A stretch of DNA of 59,419 nucleotides from an uncultured SAR116 cluster alpha proteobacterium (GTDB lineage: Bacteria > Pseudomonadota > Alphaproteobacteria > Puniceispirillales > Marisalimonadaceae). Within the stretch, counting starts at the first letter, position 1; the number at the start of each line of letters is the position of its first letter. Positions 51,189-59,176 of this stretch are shown here, one piece after another. Made by a program: the position numbers and the translations under genes. The notes under the pieces are model-generated. The model was given only the letters and a program-made list of their open reading frames with translations. It was not told the DNA's origin and did no database searches. The stretch covers positions 1 through 59,419 of the forward strand of contig CABYED010000009.1 in assembly GCA_902517815.1 (NCBI GenBank), given 5' to 3'.

Positions 51189-51992
51189 ATGTTATCAATT
51201 TTAAAAAGTGCCATTAATGCAAATAATAAAGAAATTGGAATAGTTTCTAATAATATTGCAAATGTTAATAGTACAGCATTCAAAAAAAGTAAAACAAATT
51301 TTGAACATATTTACTCAAGAGATAGATCCTCATCTCCAAGTAAATTTTCTGGTCAAGGGGTTGGAGTTAACGATCCACTTTTGCAAATGAGTCAAGGATC
51401 CCTTAAGACAACCAATGGTGCTTTAGACCTTGCTATAACTGGTTTAGGGTTTTTTCCAGTTGTTCATGAAGAAACTCTAGAAACGCCGTTTTTTACTAGA
51501 GATGGTTCATTTAACATTACTGCAACTGGTGAAGTGGTTACAAATGACGGATTAAACGTCATGGGTTTTCTTGGTGAGGATAATGAGGTTTTAACAAATT
51601 TAGTTATACCACCTAATAAAACAAATGAAGATGAAACTACATCCATGCTTTCAAATATAAATGTTAATTCAAGTGGCAAAATTACTGCCACTTATGGTTT
51701 TAGTGATGAAGTAATTATTGGAAATTTTATTCTTGCTTCATTTCCTAATGAAACTGGATTAAAACAAGTTGGTAATAATCGTTATCAAATTAATACAAAA
51801 TCAGGACTGCCAAATTTTGGCATTCCAATGGAGGATGCATTTGGTAAAATTGAATCTGGTAATTTAGAAAGATCAAATGTAGACATAACTTCCGAGATGA
51901 TTACTATGCTTAAAGCACAACAGGCATTTTCAGGCGTATCAAGACTTCTTCAAACAGAAGTTGACATAACAAAAAGATTAATTGACGGTTAA
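51189..51992 (+). CDS. flgF: flagellar hook/basal-body rod protein (FlgE/FlgF/FlgG family)
   Basis: A 267-residue axial flagellar protein exported by the type III system (no signal peptide). The N-terminal SNNIANVNSTAFKKSKTNFE is the rod/hook signature. QGVGVNDPLLQMSQGSLKTTNGALDLAITGLGFFPV follows, and the C-terminal NVDITSEMITMLKAQQAFSG heptad helix pairs with the N-terminus. Its length fits FlgF or FlgG; the GLNVMGF segment also resembles a short FlgE, so the symbol is tentative. It stands alone, driven by a sigma-54-type promoter, and converges on a 126-residue hypothetical gene. Confidence 0.8.
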   Translation: MLSILKSAINANNKEIGIVSNNIANVNSTAFKKSKTNFEHIYSRDRSSSPSKFSGQGVGVNDPLLQMSQGSLKTTNGALDLAITGLGFFPVVHEETLETPFFTRDGSFNITATGEVVTNDGLNVMGFLGEDNEVLTNLVIPPNKTNEDETTSMLSNINVNSSGKITATYGFSDEVIIGNFILASFPNETGLKQVGNNRYQINTKSGLPNFGIPMEDAFGKIESGNLERSNVDITSEMITMLKAQQAFSGVSRLLQTEVDITKRLIDG

Positions 51993-52004
51993 TGGTATAA
52001 TTTC

Positions 52005-52385
52005 TTATAGCAAAGGAATAAAAAATTTATATTCTAATATTTCTGAAATTAATTTTTTTTCAAGAAACAAAATACCATTTTTGTTAATATTTAATTTATT
52101 ATTAATTGTTAATTCTAACCTTGCAGGCCGTTCATTCTTTATTGATAATTGTTTATTTAATGTATTGAAATAATCATCTTTTACTCTTATTGAGCCAGAC
52201 ATTACTGGCCTTTCATATTCTATTGTTATTTTATTTTGAAAATTGCTTTTTTCATTAGTAATCATAAGATTACATGTGCCTCTTGCAATGTTAAGAAGAC
52301 TACATGACAAATAAAAACATTGTATTTGATGCTTGCTGTCATAATGGGCATCTACTGTCTTTATTAGCATCTCTAATTTTTGCAT
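52005..52385 (-). CDS. hypothetical protein, last gene of flhA operon
   Basis: A 126-residue protein of unknown family that starts seven bases after the fliA stop. It contains YLSCSLLNIARGTCNLMITN, then strands such as NKITIEYERPVMSGSIRV and ARLELTINNKLNINKNGILFLE, so it may be a small beta-rich domain. No signal peptide. Operon position behind flhA-flhF-flhG-fliA suggests a flagellar role; an assembly or FliA-modulating protein is possible but unproven. Confidence 0.6.
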   Translation of the reverse strand: MQKLEMLIKTVDAHYDSKHQIQCFYLSCSLLNIARGTCNLMITNEKSNFQNKITIEYERPVMSGSIRVKDDYFNTLNKQLSIKNERPARLELTINNKLNINKNGILFLEKKLISEILEYKFFIPLL

Positions 52386-52392
52386 TATAAAA

Positions 52393-53103
52393 TTAATTAT
52401 CTTTTTTAAGTTGTTCTCTAATTCTTTTTATAGCAGAGGTTTTAATTTGGGAAACTCTTCCTGTTGTTACTTCCATTACTTCAGCGATTTCATATATATT
52501 CAATTCTTCTACAAAATATAATTGTATAACAAGTGCTTCTTTACCTTCTAATGTTTTCAAAGCTTCTTTTAAATTATCTCTGAGCTCTACCTCATTAACT
52601 TGTTCTTCAGGATTTAAATCGTTAGTGACAAACCAATTAGAATAATCGTCATATGTATCTTCTAAACTTTTTATAACACTTGCTTCAAAAGCATGAGACC
52701 ATTCTGTATATTTTTCAGACGACATGCCAAGCTCATTAGCTATTTCATTTTGATAGGGGTCTCGTCCTAATTTATTTTTTAAATGATTAATTGCTTTTTC
52801 TGAATTTTTTTTAATTAAGATTGTTGTTCTATCTAAATTAGAACTTTTTCTCAAATAATCTAATATTTCACCTTTAATTCTAATACTTGCATATGCAGCG
52901 AAAGAGGCATTTTTTTGGGGCACATAATTTTGTGCGGCTGAGATTAAACCTAGCATTCCTATTTGAATAATATCTTCAATATCGACAATAGAATTCACTC
53001 GTCCGTGCAAATGCCATGAAATTTTTTTAACTAAATTTGTATTATCATTAATTAATTGATTAATGTTTGGCTTAATAATTTTTGAATAATTGTTCATATT
53101 CAT
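52393..53103 (-). CDS. fliA: flagellar sigma factor FliA (sigma-28)
   Basis: A 236-residue sigma-70-family factor of the FliA type. Region 2 shows DIEDIIQIGMLGLISAAQNYVPQKNASFAAYASIRIKGEILDYLRKSS (about residues 42-90). Region 3 shows LGRDPYQNEIANELGMSSEKY. Region 4 has EELNIYEIAEVMEVTTGRVSQI near the C-terminus. It should direct late flagellar genes. It lies 17 bases after flhG in the flhA-flhF-flhG-fliA operon, the order seen in polar flagellates such as Vibrio and Pseudomonas. Confidence 0.93.
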   Translation of the reverse strand: MNMNNYSKIIKPNINQLINDNTNLVKKISWHLHGRVNSIVDIEDIIQIGMLGLISAAQNYVPQKNASFAAYASIRIKGEILDYLRKSSNLDRTTILIKKNSEKAINHLKNKLGRDPYQNEIANELGMSSEKYTEWSHAFEASVIKSLEDTYDDYSNWFVTNDLNPEEQVNEVELRDNLKEALKTLEGKEALVIQLYFVEELNIYEIAEVMEVTTGRVSQIKTSAIKRIREQLKKDN

Positions 53104-53120
53104 ACTTTCATAATTGTATC

Positions 53121-53897
53121 TTAATTATCAAAAAATTTAATTGAACCAGTTTTATTAGTCTCAACCATCAATAGTTTTGACGAAAGTTCATTGAAAGCTT
53201 TAGTTTCAATATTATTATTTTTTGAAGAAACTACTGCTGTTCGTGAAATAATTGAGTTTCTAATTTTTTGTGAGTTTGGAATTTGTCCGACGTATTTTAA
53301 GTTAACATCTAAAAATTTTTGAGTAATTGATTGAAATTTGTCAAAGTTTAATTTGGCTTGTATTGGTGATGATGCCATATTTATAATGATACCAAAATTA
53401 TTCATTTTATGATCTAAAAAAGAAGTTTTTATTAGAGTGTATGCATCGATGAAACTTGTAGGTTCACCTGTAATAACAACTATTATTTTGTCTGCTGATG
53501 ACATGAATGTCATGGATGAGGATTCTGCACCTGCACCAACATCAATTAACATGAATTCAGGTTTCTTTTTAAGATCATTAAAACTTTTGATAATTTTATG
53601 ACGCTCAAGGTCACTTAAATTTAATAGGTTATTTATTGCGTTTCCACCTGACACAAATTTTAAGTTACCATTTATAGTTGTAATTACTTTATCAATGGGC
53701 GAATTGCCAGTAACAAAGTCCTCTAAGGAATATTTTGGATTTATCCCAAGCAGAATATGTGCATTCGCCATTCCTAAATCAGCATCTAAAAGAAGCGTTT
53801 CTTTATTTTGTAAAGCTAAGCTTAAAGCAAGATTAACGGCTACTGTAGTTTTACCTACTCCCCCTTTTCCAGAAGTTATAGCAATTGTTGTAGTCAT
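53121..53897 (-). CDS. flhG: flagellar number regulator FlhG (FleN/MinD-like ATPase)
   Basis: A 258-residue MinD-type ATPase. The deviant Walker A ITSGKGGVGKTT is at residues 7-18, LLDADLGMANAHILLG follows, and FMLIDVGAGAESSSMTFM is the Walker B region. It sits directly between flhF and fliA, which identifies it as FlhG rather than MinD; it would limit flagellar number together with FlhF at the pole. The N-terminal activator helix (DQAxxLR) of gammaproteobacterial FlhG/FleN is absent, since the protein begins with the first strand; its binding to the master regulator may therefore differ. Confidence 0.92.
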   Translation of the reverse strand: MTTTIAITSGKGGVGKTTVAVNLALSLALQNKETLLLDADLGMANAHILLGINPKYSLEDFVTGNSPIDKVITTINGNLKFVSGGNAINNLLNLSDLERHKIIKSFNDLKKKPEFMLIDVGAGAESSSMTFMSSADKIIVVITGEPTSFIDAYTLIKTSFLDHKMNNFGIIINMASSPIQAKLNFDKFQSITQKFLDVNLKYVGQIPNSQKIRNSIISRTAVVSSKNNNIETKAFNELSSKLLMVETNKTGSIKFFDN

Positions 53898-53916
53898 AAA
53901 TAATCCTAATTTTAAT

Positions 53917-55110
53917 TTATATACTAATGTCTTTCATATATTGTGCCAAAACTTCACTTTTGGCAAAAGCAATTGAACCAATAATTGACCTTGAGCCAGA
54001 CAAAATACCAATTTTACAATTTAATTCTGCAAAAATTGACAACTCTTCAGCACTTATGTGTGATTCATCTAATTTTGTAAGTGCGATAGTAGGAAATGAA
54101 TTTTTATAAAAATTCATCATTGATTTGATCATATTTTTATTAGAACTTGCGGGTATAGTTAATAAATTAGAACATTTTTTATTCAAAGATATTTTTTCAA
54201 GATAATCTAAGTAACCTGACAAATTTCTATTTTCTTGAGATACATCTATTATTAATTTTGATTTAATTTTATTTTCCTCAATAAATTGAATTAAGTCATT
54301 CAATGATGAAACAGAAGCTACATTTAAATTTAATAACTTACCAAAATTCAGGAGTTCTGAATAATCTGAGGATTTTGGACCAAAATTTATTATTGATAAT
54401 TTATGTTTTTCATTTTTAGAAAGTAAATTATCTAAAATATATGAAGAAATCTTCGCGCATAAGGTTGTTTTTCCAGAGCCTGTTGCCCCGTTTAAAAACA
54501 AAACATCAGAGTTTATAATCTTTTCCTCATAAGGAAAAACCAATTTTTTTGCCAAATGGTGATAAAAAAATAATTCTAAATCTTCAATTTCTATATTGTT
54601 AATTATTTTTTCTTGAAACTCAGATACAACTTTTTTTGAAAAACCTTTTTTTAATAAATCAATTGTTAATGAACTATTTTTATCTTTATTAAAATCGTCA
54701 ATATCAGAGATAATCATATTTTTTAGCAAGTTTTCTATTTGAGTTGTAAATGTCTTAAAAGTCTCCATGTCAACAAAATTTTTATCAAAATTATCACTTT
54801 TAGCCTCACTAATATTTTGTGAACTAGTATCATTTTTTATATTGTGATTTTTTATGAAAGTGTCAATTTTTCTAACCTTACAATCATTTTCTAAATTATG
54901 GTTCGAAAATAAGTGACTAAAATTATTTTTTTTCTTATAAATTTTTTTTACATTAGATGTAGCTATGTCTTCAATATTATTGGAACCTAATATTTCAATT
55001 TTTCCATTAATTTTTTGAGTTTTTAGTATTACAGCGTCTTTGCCAAGCACTCTTGAAATTTCATCCATTGCCGACAAACTATCATCTGCAACTACTTTAT
55101 GCTGTGTCAT
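53917..55110 (-). CDS. flhF: flagellar GTPase FlhF
   Basis: A 397-residue SRP-type GTPase that marks the flagellar pole. A long low-complexity N-terminal part (about 1-140, Lys/Asn rich) starts with the B-domain motif DDSLSAMDEISRVLGKDAVILKT. The NG domain follows, with P-loop LNGATGSGKTTLCAKI at about residue 205-220, LSIINFGPKSSDYSELL, LIIDVSQENR in the G3 region and a TKLDES guanine motif. The G3 Asp-x-x-Gly is altered (DVSQEN), which may weaken hydrolysis. It lies between flhA and flhG. Confidence 0.92.
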   Translation of the reverse strand: MTQHKVVADDSLSAMDEISRVLGKDAVILKTQKINGKIEILGSNNIEDIATSNVKKIYKKKNNFSHLFSNHNLENDCKVRKIDTFIKNHNIKNDTSSQNISEAKSDNFDKNFVDMETFKTFTTQIENLLKNMIISDIDDFNKDKNSSLTIDLLKKGFSKKVVSEFQEKIINNIEIEDLELFFYHHLAKKLVFPYEEKIINSDVLFLNGATGSGKTTLCAKISSYILDNLLSKNEKHKLSIINFGPKSSDYSELLNFGKLLNLNVASVSSLNDLIQFIEENKIKSKLIIDVSQENRNLSGYLDYLEKISLNKKCSNLLTIPASSNKNMIKSMMNFYKNSFPTIALTKLDESHISAEELSIFAELNCKIGILSGSRSIIGSIAFAKSEVLAQYMKDISI

Positions 55111-55138
55111 TTTTTTTCTCCGTGGTTTCTTAATTTAT

Positions 55139-57259
55139 TTAATTTTTTTCTTCTTCCTCTGAGCCGATATTAGCAACTACTTCTATTTTTTTATTATCTG
55201 GTAATTCAGTAAATGAAAGAACATCTAATGATGGAATATGTTGTCTAAGCATATGCGATAAATCTCTTCTAATCACAGGTGCTGTAATCATTACAGCCTT
55301 TCTATTTTCACTTTGCATTTTTTCCATAACTGTGTTTATTGCTGAGACAATCTTTTGTATGAGATTAGCTTCTAATATAAGACCATTTGCTCCTGTTTGT
55401 TTAGCAACGTTTACAATAAGTTGTTCTAAATCTGCTGAGAATGTTATTATTGGAAGAGCACTATTAAGGGGTGCAATTTGTTGAATTAATAATCCTGAAA
55501 TAGTTGGTCTTATTGCTTCAGCTAATTCTATTGGTGTCATGTTTTTAACATTTTGAGTAGCTAGAACCTCTAATATGCGTTTTAAGTCGCTTATTGGCAT
55601 CTTTTCAGCTAGTAAGGTTTTTAATATTGTTGTTAGAATATTTAATGGAACTAATTTGGGCACAGTCGAAGAAACCAACTGTGGTGACGATTTTGCTAAA
55701 TTGTCCAAAAGTAATTGAACATCATCTTGACCGAGTAATTCGGCGGCTTGCTTAGAAAGAATTTGATTTAAATGAGTTGCAATAACAGCCTCTGGTTCAA
55801 CTACCATATATCCTAAATTTTCAGCTCTAGCTTGCTGATGAGGTTCAATCCATGTTGCATCCATGTTAAAACTTGGATCCTTAACATCTGTTCCTTCAAT
55901 TTTTGTTTGAGCATTATCTCCTGGGATAGCTAAAAGTAATTGAGGAAAAATTTTGTCTTCTGCAACAATTTCTTGCCCAATTCTAATTCTATAATGGTTT
56001 GCTTCTAATGTTAAATCATCTCTAATTCTTACTTGAGGTACAATAAAACCTAATTCTTTTGAAATTTGTTTCCTTACACCTGTTATTCTAGCAATCAATG
56101 GACCATCATTCTCATCATCAACAAGTTGAATAAGTCCATAACCTAATTGCATTGATATTGAAGAATTATCAGCTATTTCTGACAGAGAAATAATATTATC
56201 ATCATCTTCATTTTCGGTATTTTTAACATCCTTATTATTTTCAGAAATGTTTGTATCACTATTATCAAAACTTTCATTATTTTTTCTAAGGATCCACCAA
56301 ACCGAAAAACTTAGAGCAGAACCAAGTAAAAATAGTGTGTTAGGCATGCCAGGAATTAAACCTAAAAGAAATAAAACGCATGCGCTAGGTAACCAAGCTT
56401 GTTTAACTCCAATTTGAGAACCAATTTGTTTAGATAAATCTTGGCTAGTTGAAACTCGAGTTACTATAATAGCAGTAGCTATTGCTAATAGTAAGGAGGG
56501 TATTTGAGCGACTAATCCATCTCCTACAGATAAAATAATATAGTTTTCAGCCGCAATTGAAACAGGTAAATCATGTTGAGCAATTCCGATAACAAGACCT
56601 CCTATAATATTAATTAGGAGAATTAAAATTCCAGCAATTGCATCACCTTTTACAAATTTAGATGCTCCATCCATTGACCCATAAAAATCTGCTTCTTTTG
56701 CAATATCGTCTCTCCTTTGTTTTGCTTCTTCACTAGTTAATAGACCTGCATTTAAGTCTGCATCTATAGCCATTTGTTTGCCGGGCATTGCATCTAATGT
56801 AAATCTTGCAGAAACTTCAGAAACTCTTCCGGCTCCCTTGGTAATAACAATTAAGTTTATTATAATTAATATCGCAAATACAAAAATACCAACAACATAA
56901 TTTCCAGCAATAACAAATTCTCCGAAAGCTTCAATAACTTTGCCTGCTGCATCAGGCCCAGTATGGCCAGCACTAAGCACTATTCTTGTAGAAGCAACAT
57001 TTAAACCAAGCCTTAAAATCGTTGCAAATAAAAGTACTGTAGGAAAACTTGAAAAATCTAAAGGTCTAAAAGTATGAATACAAACCATTAAAATTAATAA
57101 TGAAAGCAAAATATTTGTTGTAAAAAAAATATCTAATAAAATAGATGGGAGTGGAATAACCATCATAACCATTAACATTAAAATAGCTATAGGTAAGCCA
57201 AATGGCTTTAATTTATCTGATGCAAAAAATTGTGTTGCTAATGTGCTTGTCAAATTCAT
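55139..57259 (-). CDS. flhA: flagellar export apparatus protein FlhA
   Basis: A 706-residue component of the flagellar type III secretion gate. The N-terminal half has about eight transmembrane segments, with PSILLDIFFTTNILLSLLIL and the conserved FHIPEP loop region SEVSARFTLDAMPGKQMAIDADLNAGLL. The C-terminal half (about 350-706) is the cytosolic ring domain that docks chaperones, with PEAVIATHLNQIL and MLRQHIPSLDVLSFTELP. Length is the family norm. AAGGAGATGTC precedes ATG 57259. It leads the operon flhA-flhF-flhG-fliA and has a sigma-54-type promoter about 95 bases upstream. Confidence 0.97.
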   Translation of the reverse strand: MNLTSTLATQFFASDKLKPFGLPIAILMLMVMMVIPLPSILLDIFFTTNILLSLLILMVCIHTFRPLDFSSFPTVLLFATILRLGLNVASTRIVLSAGHTGPDAAGKVIEAFGEFVIAGNYVVGIFVFAILIIINLIVITKGAGRVSEVSARFTLDAMPGKQMAIDADLNAGLLTSEEAKQRRDDIAKEADFYGSMDGASKFVKGDAIAGILILLINIIGGLVIGIAQHDLPVSIAAENYIILSVGDGLVAQIPSLLLAIATAIIVTRVSTSQDLSKQIGSQIGVKQAWLPSACVLFLLGLIPGMPNTLFLLGSALSFSVWWILRKNNESFDNSDTNISENNKDVKNTENEDDDNIISLSEIADNSSISMQLGYGLIQLVDDENDGPLIARITGVRKQISKELGFIVPQVRIRDDLTLEANHYRIRIGQEIVAEDKIFPQLLLAIPGDNAQTKIEGTDVKDPSFNMDATWIEPHQQARAENLGYMVVEPEAVIATHLNQILSKQAAELLGQDDVQLLLDNLAKSSPQLVSSTVPKLVPLNILTTILKTLLAEKMPISDLKRILEVLATQNVKNMTPIELAEAIRPTISGLLIQQIAPLNSALPIITFSADLEQLIVNVAKQTGANGLILEANLIQKIVSAINTVMEKMQSENRKAVMITAPVIRRDLSHMLRQHIPSLDVLSFTELPDNKKIEVVANIGSEEEEKN

Positions 57260-57353
57260 GACATCTCCTTAATTTTAAGTTCAAATAAATTACACAATAA
57301 AAACAATAGGTTATTTAATTTGAGTTTCATAATAATAATCAAAAAATAAGGAA

Positions 57354-57368
57354 GCAAAAAGAATGCCA
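57354..57368 (-). promoter_or_regulatory. sigma-54 (-24/-12) promoter of flhA operon
   Basis: On the minus strand the sequence reads TGGCAT, five bases, TTGC, an exact-spacing match to the -24/-12 consensus. Transcription would start near 57342, 83 bases before the flhA start codon. It is divergent from the flgP promoter 68 bases away. Confidence 0.72.
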
Positions 57369-57436
57369 AGAATAATGATTGTTAATAGAAATAATTCTGT
57401 TTTTACTTATTTAATAAAATAAATTATTAATATTGT

Positions 57437-57451
57437 TGGCATGTATTCTGC
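57437..57451 (+). promoter_or_regulatory. sigma-54 (-24/-12) promoter of flgP-flgT operon
   Basis: TGGCAT at 57437-57442, five bases, then CTGC at 57448-57451: exact spacing with one deviation in the -12 box. Transcription would start near 57463, 24 bases before ATG 57487. It also overlaps the upstream part of a longer frame, which excludes that start. Confidence 0.65.
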
Positions 57452-57486
57452 ATAAGTGTCTTGAAATAATTATTCAGGAGTATTTC

Positions 57487-58008
57487 ATGTCAATTATTAA
57501 ACGTAAAAATCTTTTAGTAGGTGTTACAACATGTGCATTATTTTTAAGTGCTGGTTGCTTGCAGAATTTAGCTAACTCAAATTTCTCACCAAAAAGTAGT
57601 TTTAATGCAAAACAAATTAATTCTGAAAGTGATGGTATAGTTGCTTTAAAAGAAGTATTTGATAGTTCAGTTGAAAAAATACCAACATTAACAGCTGTAG
57701 GTTATGCTGTTGTTTCTAGTCAACCAGGTAGAACAGATGCACAAAAAAGATTGATGGCCATTAGATCTGCTAGAATGGCAGCAATGAGAGAATTAGCAGA
57801 ACAAGTTCATGGTATTCAAGTTGATTCTAATACAACAGTAATAGATCTAATGGTTCAAAACGATACATTTAGAGCTGTTGTTAAAGGAATTATAAGAGGT
57901 GCTAAAACCGTAAGAATTAATCCTACAGGTGTAGATACTTATGAAACAGTTTTAGAAATTGATAAAGATATGATGCTTATGATGTTAAAAAGCGCAAGAA
58001 GAACTTAG
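57487..58008 (+). CDS. flgP: FlgP-like outer-membrane lipoprotein (LPP20 family)
   Basis: A 173-residue lipoprotein: basic start MSIIKRKN, hydrophobic stretch and lipobox LSAGC with Cys near residue 23. The mature domain shows LTAVGYAVVSSQPGRTDAQKRLMAIRSARMAAMRELAEQVHGIQVDSNTTV and VRINPTGVDTYETVLEIDKDMM, the LPP20/FlgP pattern. FlgP forms outer-membrane H-ring or basal-disk structures of polar flagella in Vibrio and Campylobacter (established). CAGGAG lies six bases before the ATG. It is followed by the FlgT-like gene and shares a divergent control region with flhA. Confidence 0.82.
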   Translation: MSIIKRKNLLVGVTTCALFLSAGCLQNLANSNFSPKSSFNAKQINSESDGIVALKEVFDSSVEKIPTLTAVGYAVVSSQPGRTDAQKRLMAIRSARMAAMRELAEQVHGIQVDSNTTVIDLMVQNDTFRAVVKGIIRGAKTVRINPTGVDTYETVLEIDKDMMLMMLKSARRT

Positions 58009-58017
58009 TAATATATA

Positions 58018-59172
58018 ATGAAAAAAATTATTTTAAAATTTATTAATATATATAAAATTTATATATTAATTGCGTTGTTAACATTGAATTTTCCCTTGCA
58101 TGCACAAGATAAATCTAATTTCAAACAAGTTGAAGCTACGGGCAGATCAATTTTACTACCTAAAAATATTGAAACTTCTAGAAAAAGAGCCTTAGAAGAT
58201 GCAATATACTTAGCTGCTCTAAAAGGTGGTGCTGATGTTAATGGATTTTCGGCCATTAGTTCAAATACTATAATTAATGACCAGTCAGTTATAAAGGCAA
58301 CTAATAGAGTACTTGATTTTAAAATTTTATCTGAGACACAAAATAAAGAATACCTGACTATAAAAATAAGCGCTATTGTAGGAAGTGAATTATCAAAAAT
58401 TGATTGTAAAATTAGACCAATAAATATTAATCTATATAAAGGATCAATTGCGGTTGATACAAGTGTCCCATCAGAATTAGCTAGATATACTTCTTTATGG
58501 TATAACAAAACATATGAATTTATATCTAAACAGCCAAACGTTGATATAAATAACTTTCAAAGTAGAAAACTTAGTAAAATTATTAAATCATCTAAAAATC
58601 CTTCTTTTGATTATAATGCAATTACTAAAGGGATACCGACAATACATCCTGGTAATTATAGTCTTGTTCCCAAAATAGCTCTAACAAAGATGAATAAAAA
58701 TAATTTTTCTAGTTATTTATTAACAATTTCATTTGACTTATATAAAGGACAAAGAATTAAGTTAGAAACATCAAAAAGCTATGATCTACTCATTAATTAT
58801 CAATTAGAAAGTAAATTCCAGTTCTTAAAAAATTTTTCTACATTGGATATAGATAAAATTGACCAAAATGTGAATAATCATTTGTCAAAGGTAATAAATA
58901 GTTTTTTTTATGATATTAAATGCATACCTTTAGAAGGCAAATTAACTGTAAATGAGGGTAAACTTCAAGTAGATCTGGGAAGCAAACAAGGATTGAAACA
59001 AAAACAAATTGGTATGGTGAATGGGATTAAGATTCAAAATTCTATGTTAAATGATAGTATACTAATAGTCCATACCGATGATGTTTTTGACAATCACAGT
59101 ACTTTGTTACCTTTAAATGATAATGTTAAATTAACAAACTTAAATAATAAGATTGTTAAATTTGTGGAGTAA
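58018..59172 (+). CDS. flgT: FlgT-like flagellar H-ring assembly protein
   Basis: A 384-residue secreted protein: signal peptide of about 29 residues ending PLHAQ-DK. The N-terminal domain has VEATGRSILLPKNIETSRKRALEDAIYLAALKGGADV, close to the FlgT N-terminal pattern (aromatic-x-G, then A-R-x-x-A-L-x-D-A). The C-terminal part (about 300-384), EGKLTVNEGKLQVDLGSKQGLKQKQIGMV, looks like the SH3-like FlgT C-terminal domain. FlgT assembles the H-ring in the periplasm of Vibrio. It lies nine bases after flgP. Identification rests on remembered domain patterns. Confidence 0.7.
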   Translation: MKKIILKFINIYKIYILIALLTLNFPLHAQDKSNFKQVEATGRSILLPKNIETSRKRALEDAIYLAALKGGADVNGFSAISSNTIINDQSVIKATNRVLDFKILSETQNKEYLTIKISAIVGSELSKIDCKIRPININLYKGSIAVDTSVPSELARYTSLWYNKTYEFISKQPNVDINNFQSRKLSKIIKSSKNPSFDYNAITKGIPTIHPGNYSLVPKIALTKMNKNNFSSYLLTISFDLYKGQRIKLETSKSYDLLINYQLESKFQFLKNFSTLDIDKIDQNVNNHLSKVINSFFYDIKCIPLEGKLTVNEGKLQVDLGSKQGLKQKQIGMVNGIKIQNSMLNDSILIVHTDDVFDNHSTLLPLNDNVKLTNLNNKIVKFVE

Positions 59173-59176
59173 TATA

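Noticed and set aside
53121-53897. Reading the MinD-like ATPase as the cell-division protein MinD
   Set aside because: There is no minC or minE nearby, and the position between flhF and fliA identifies it as FlhG.
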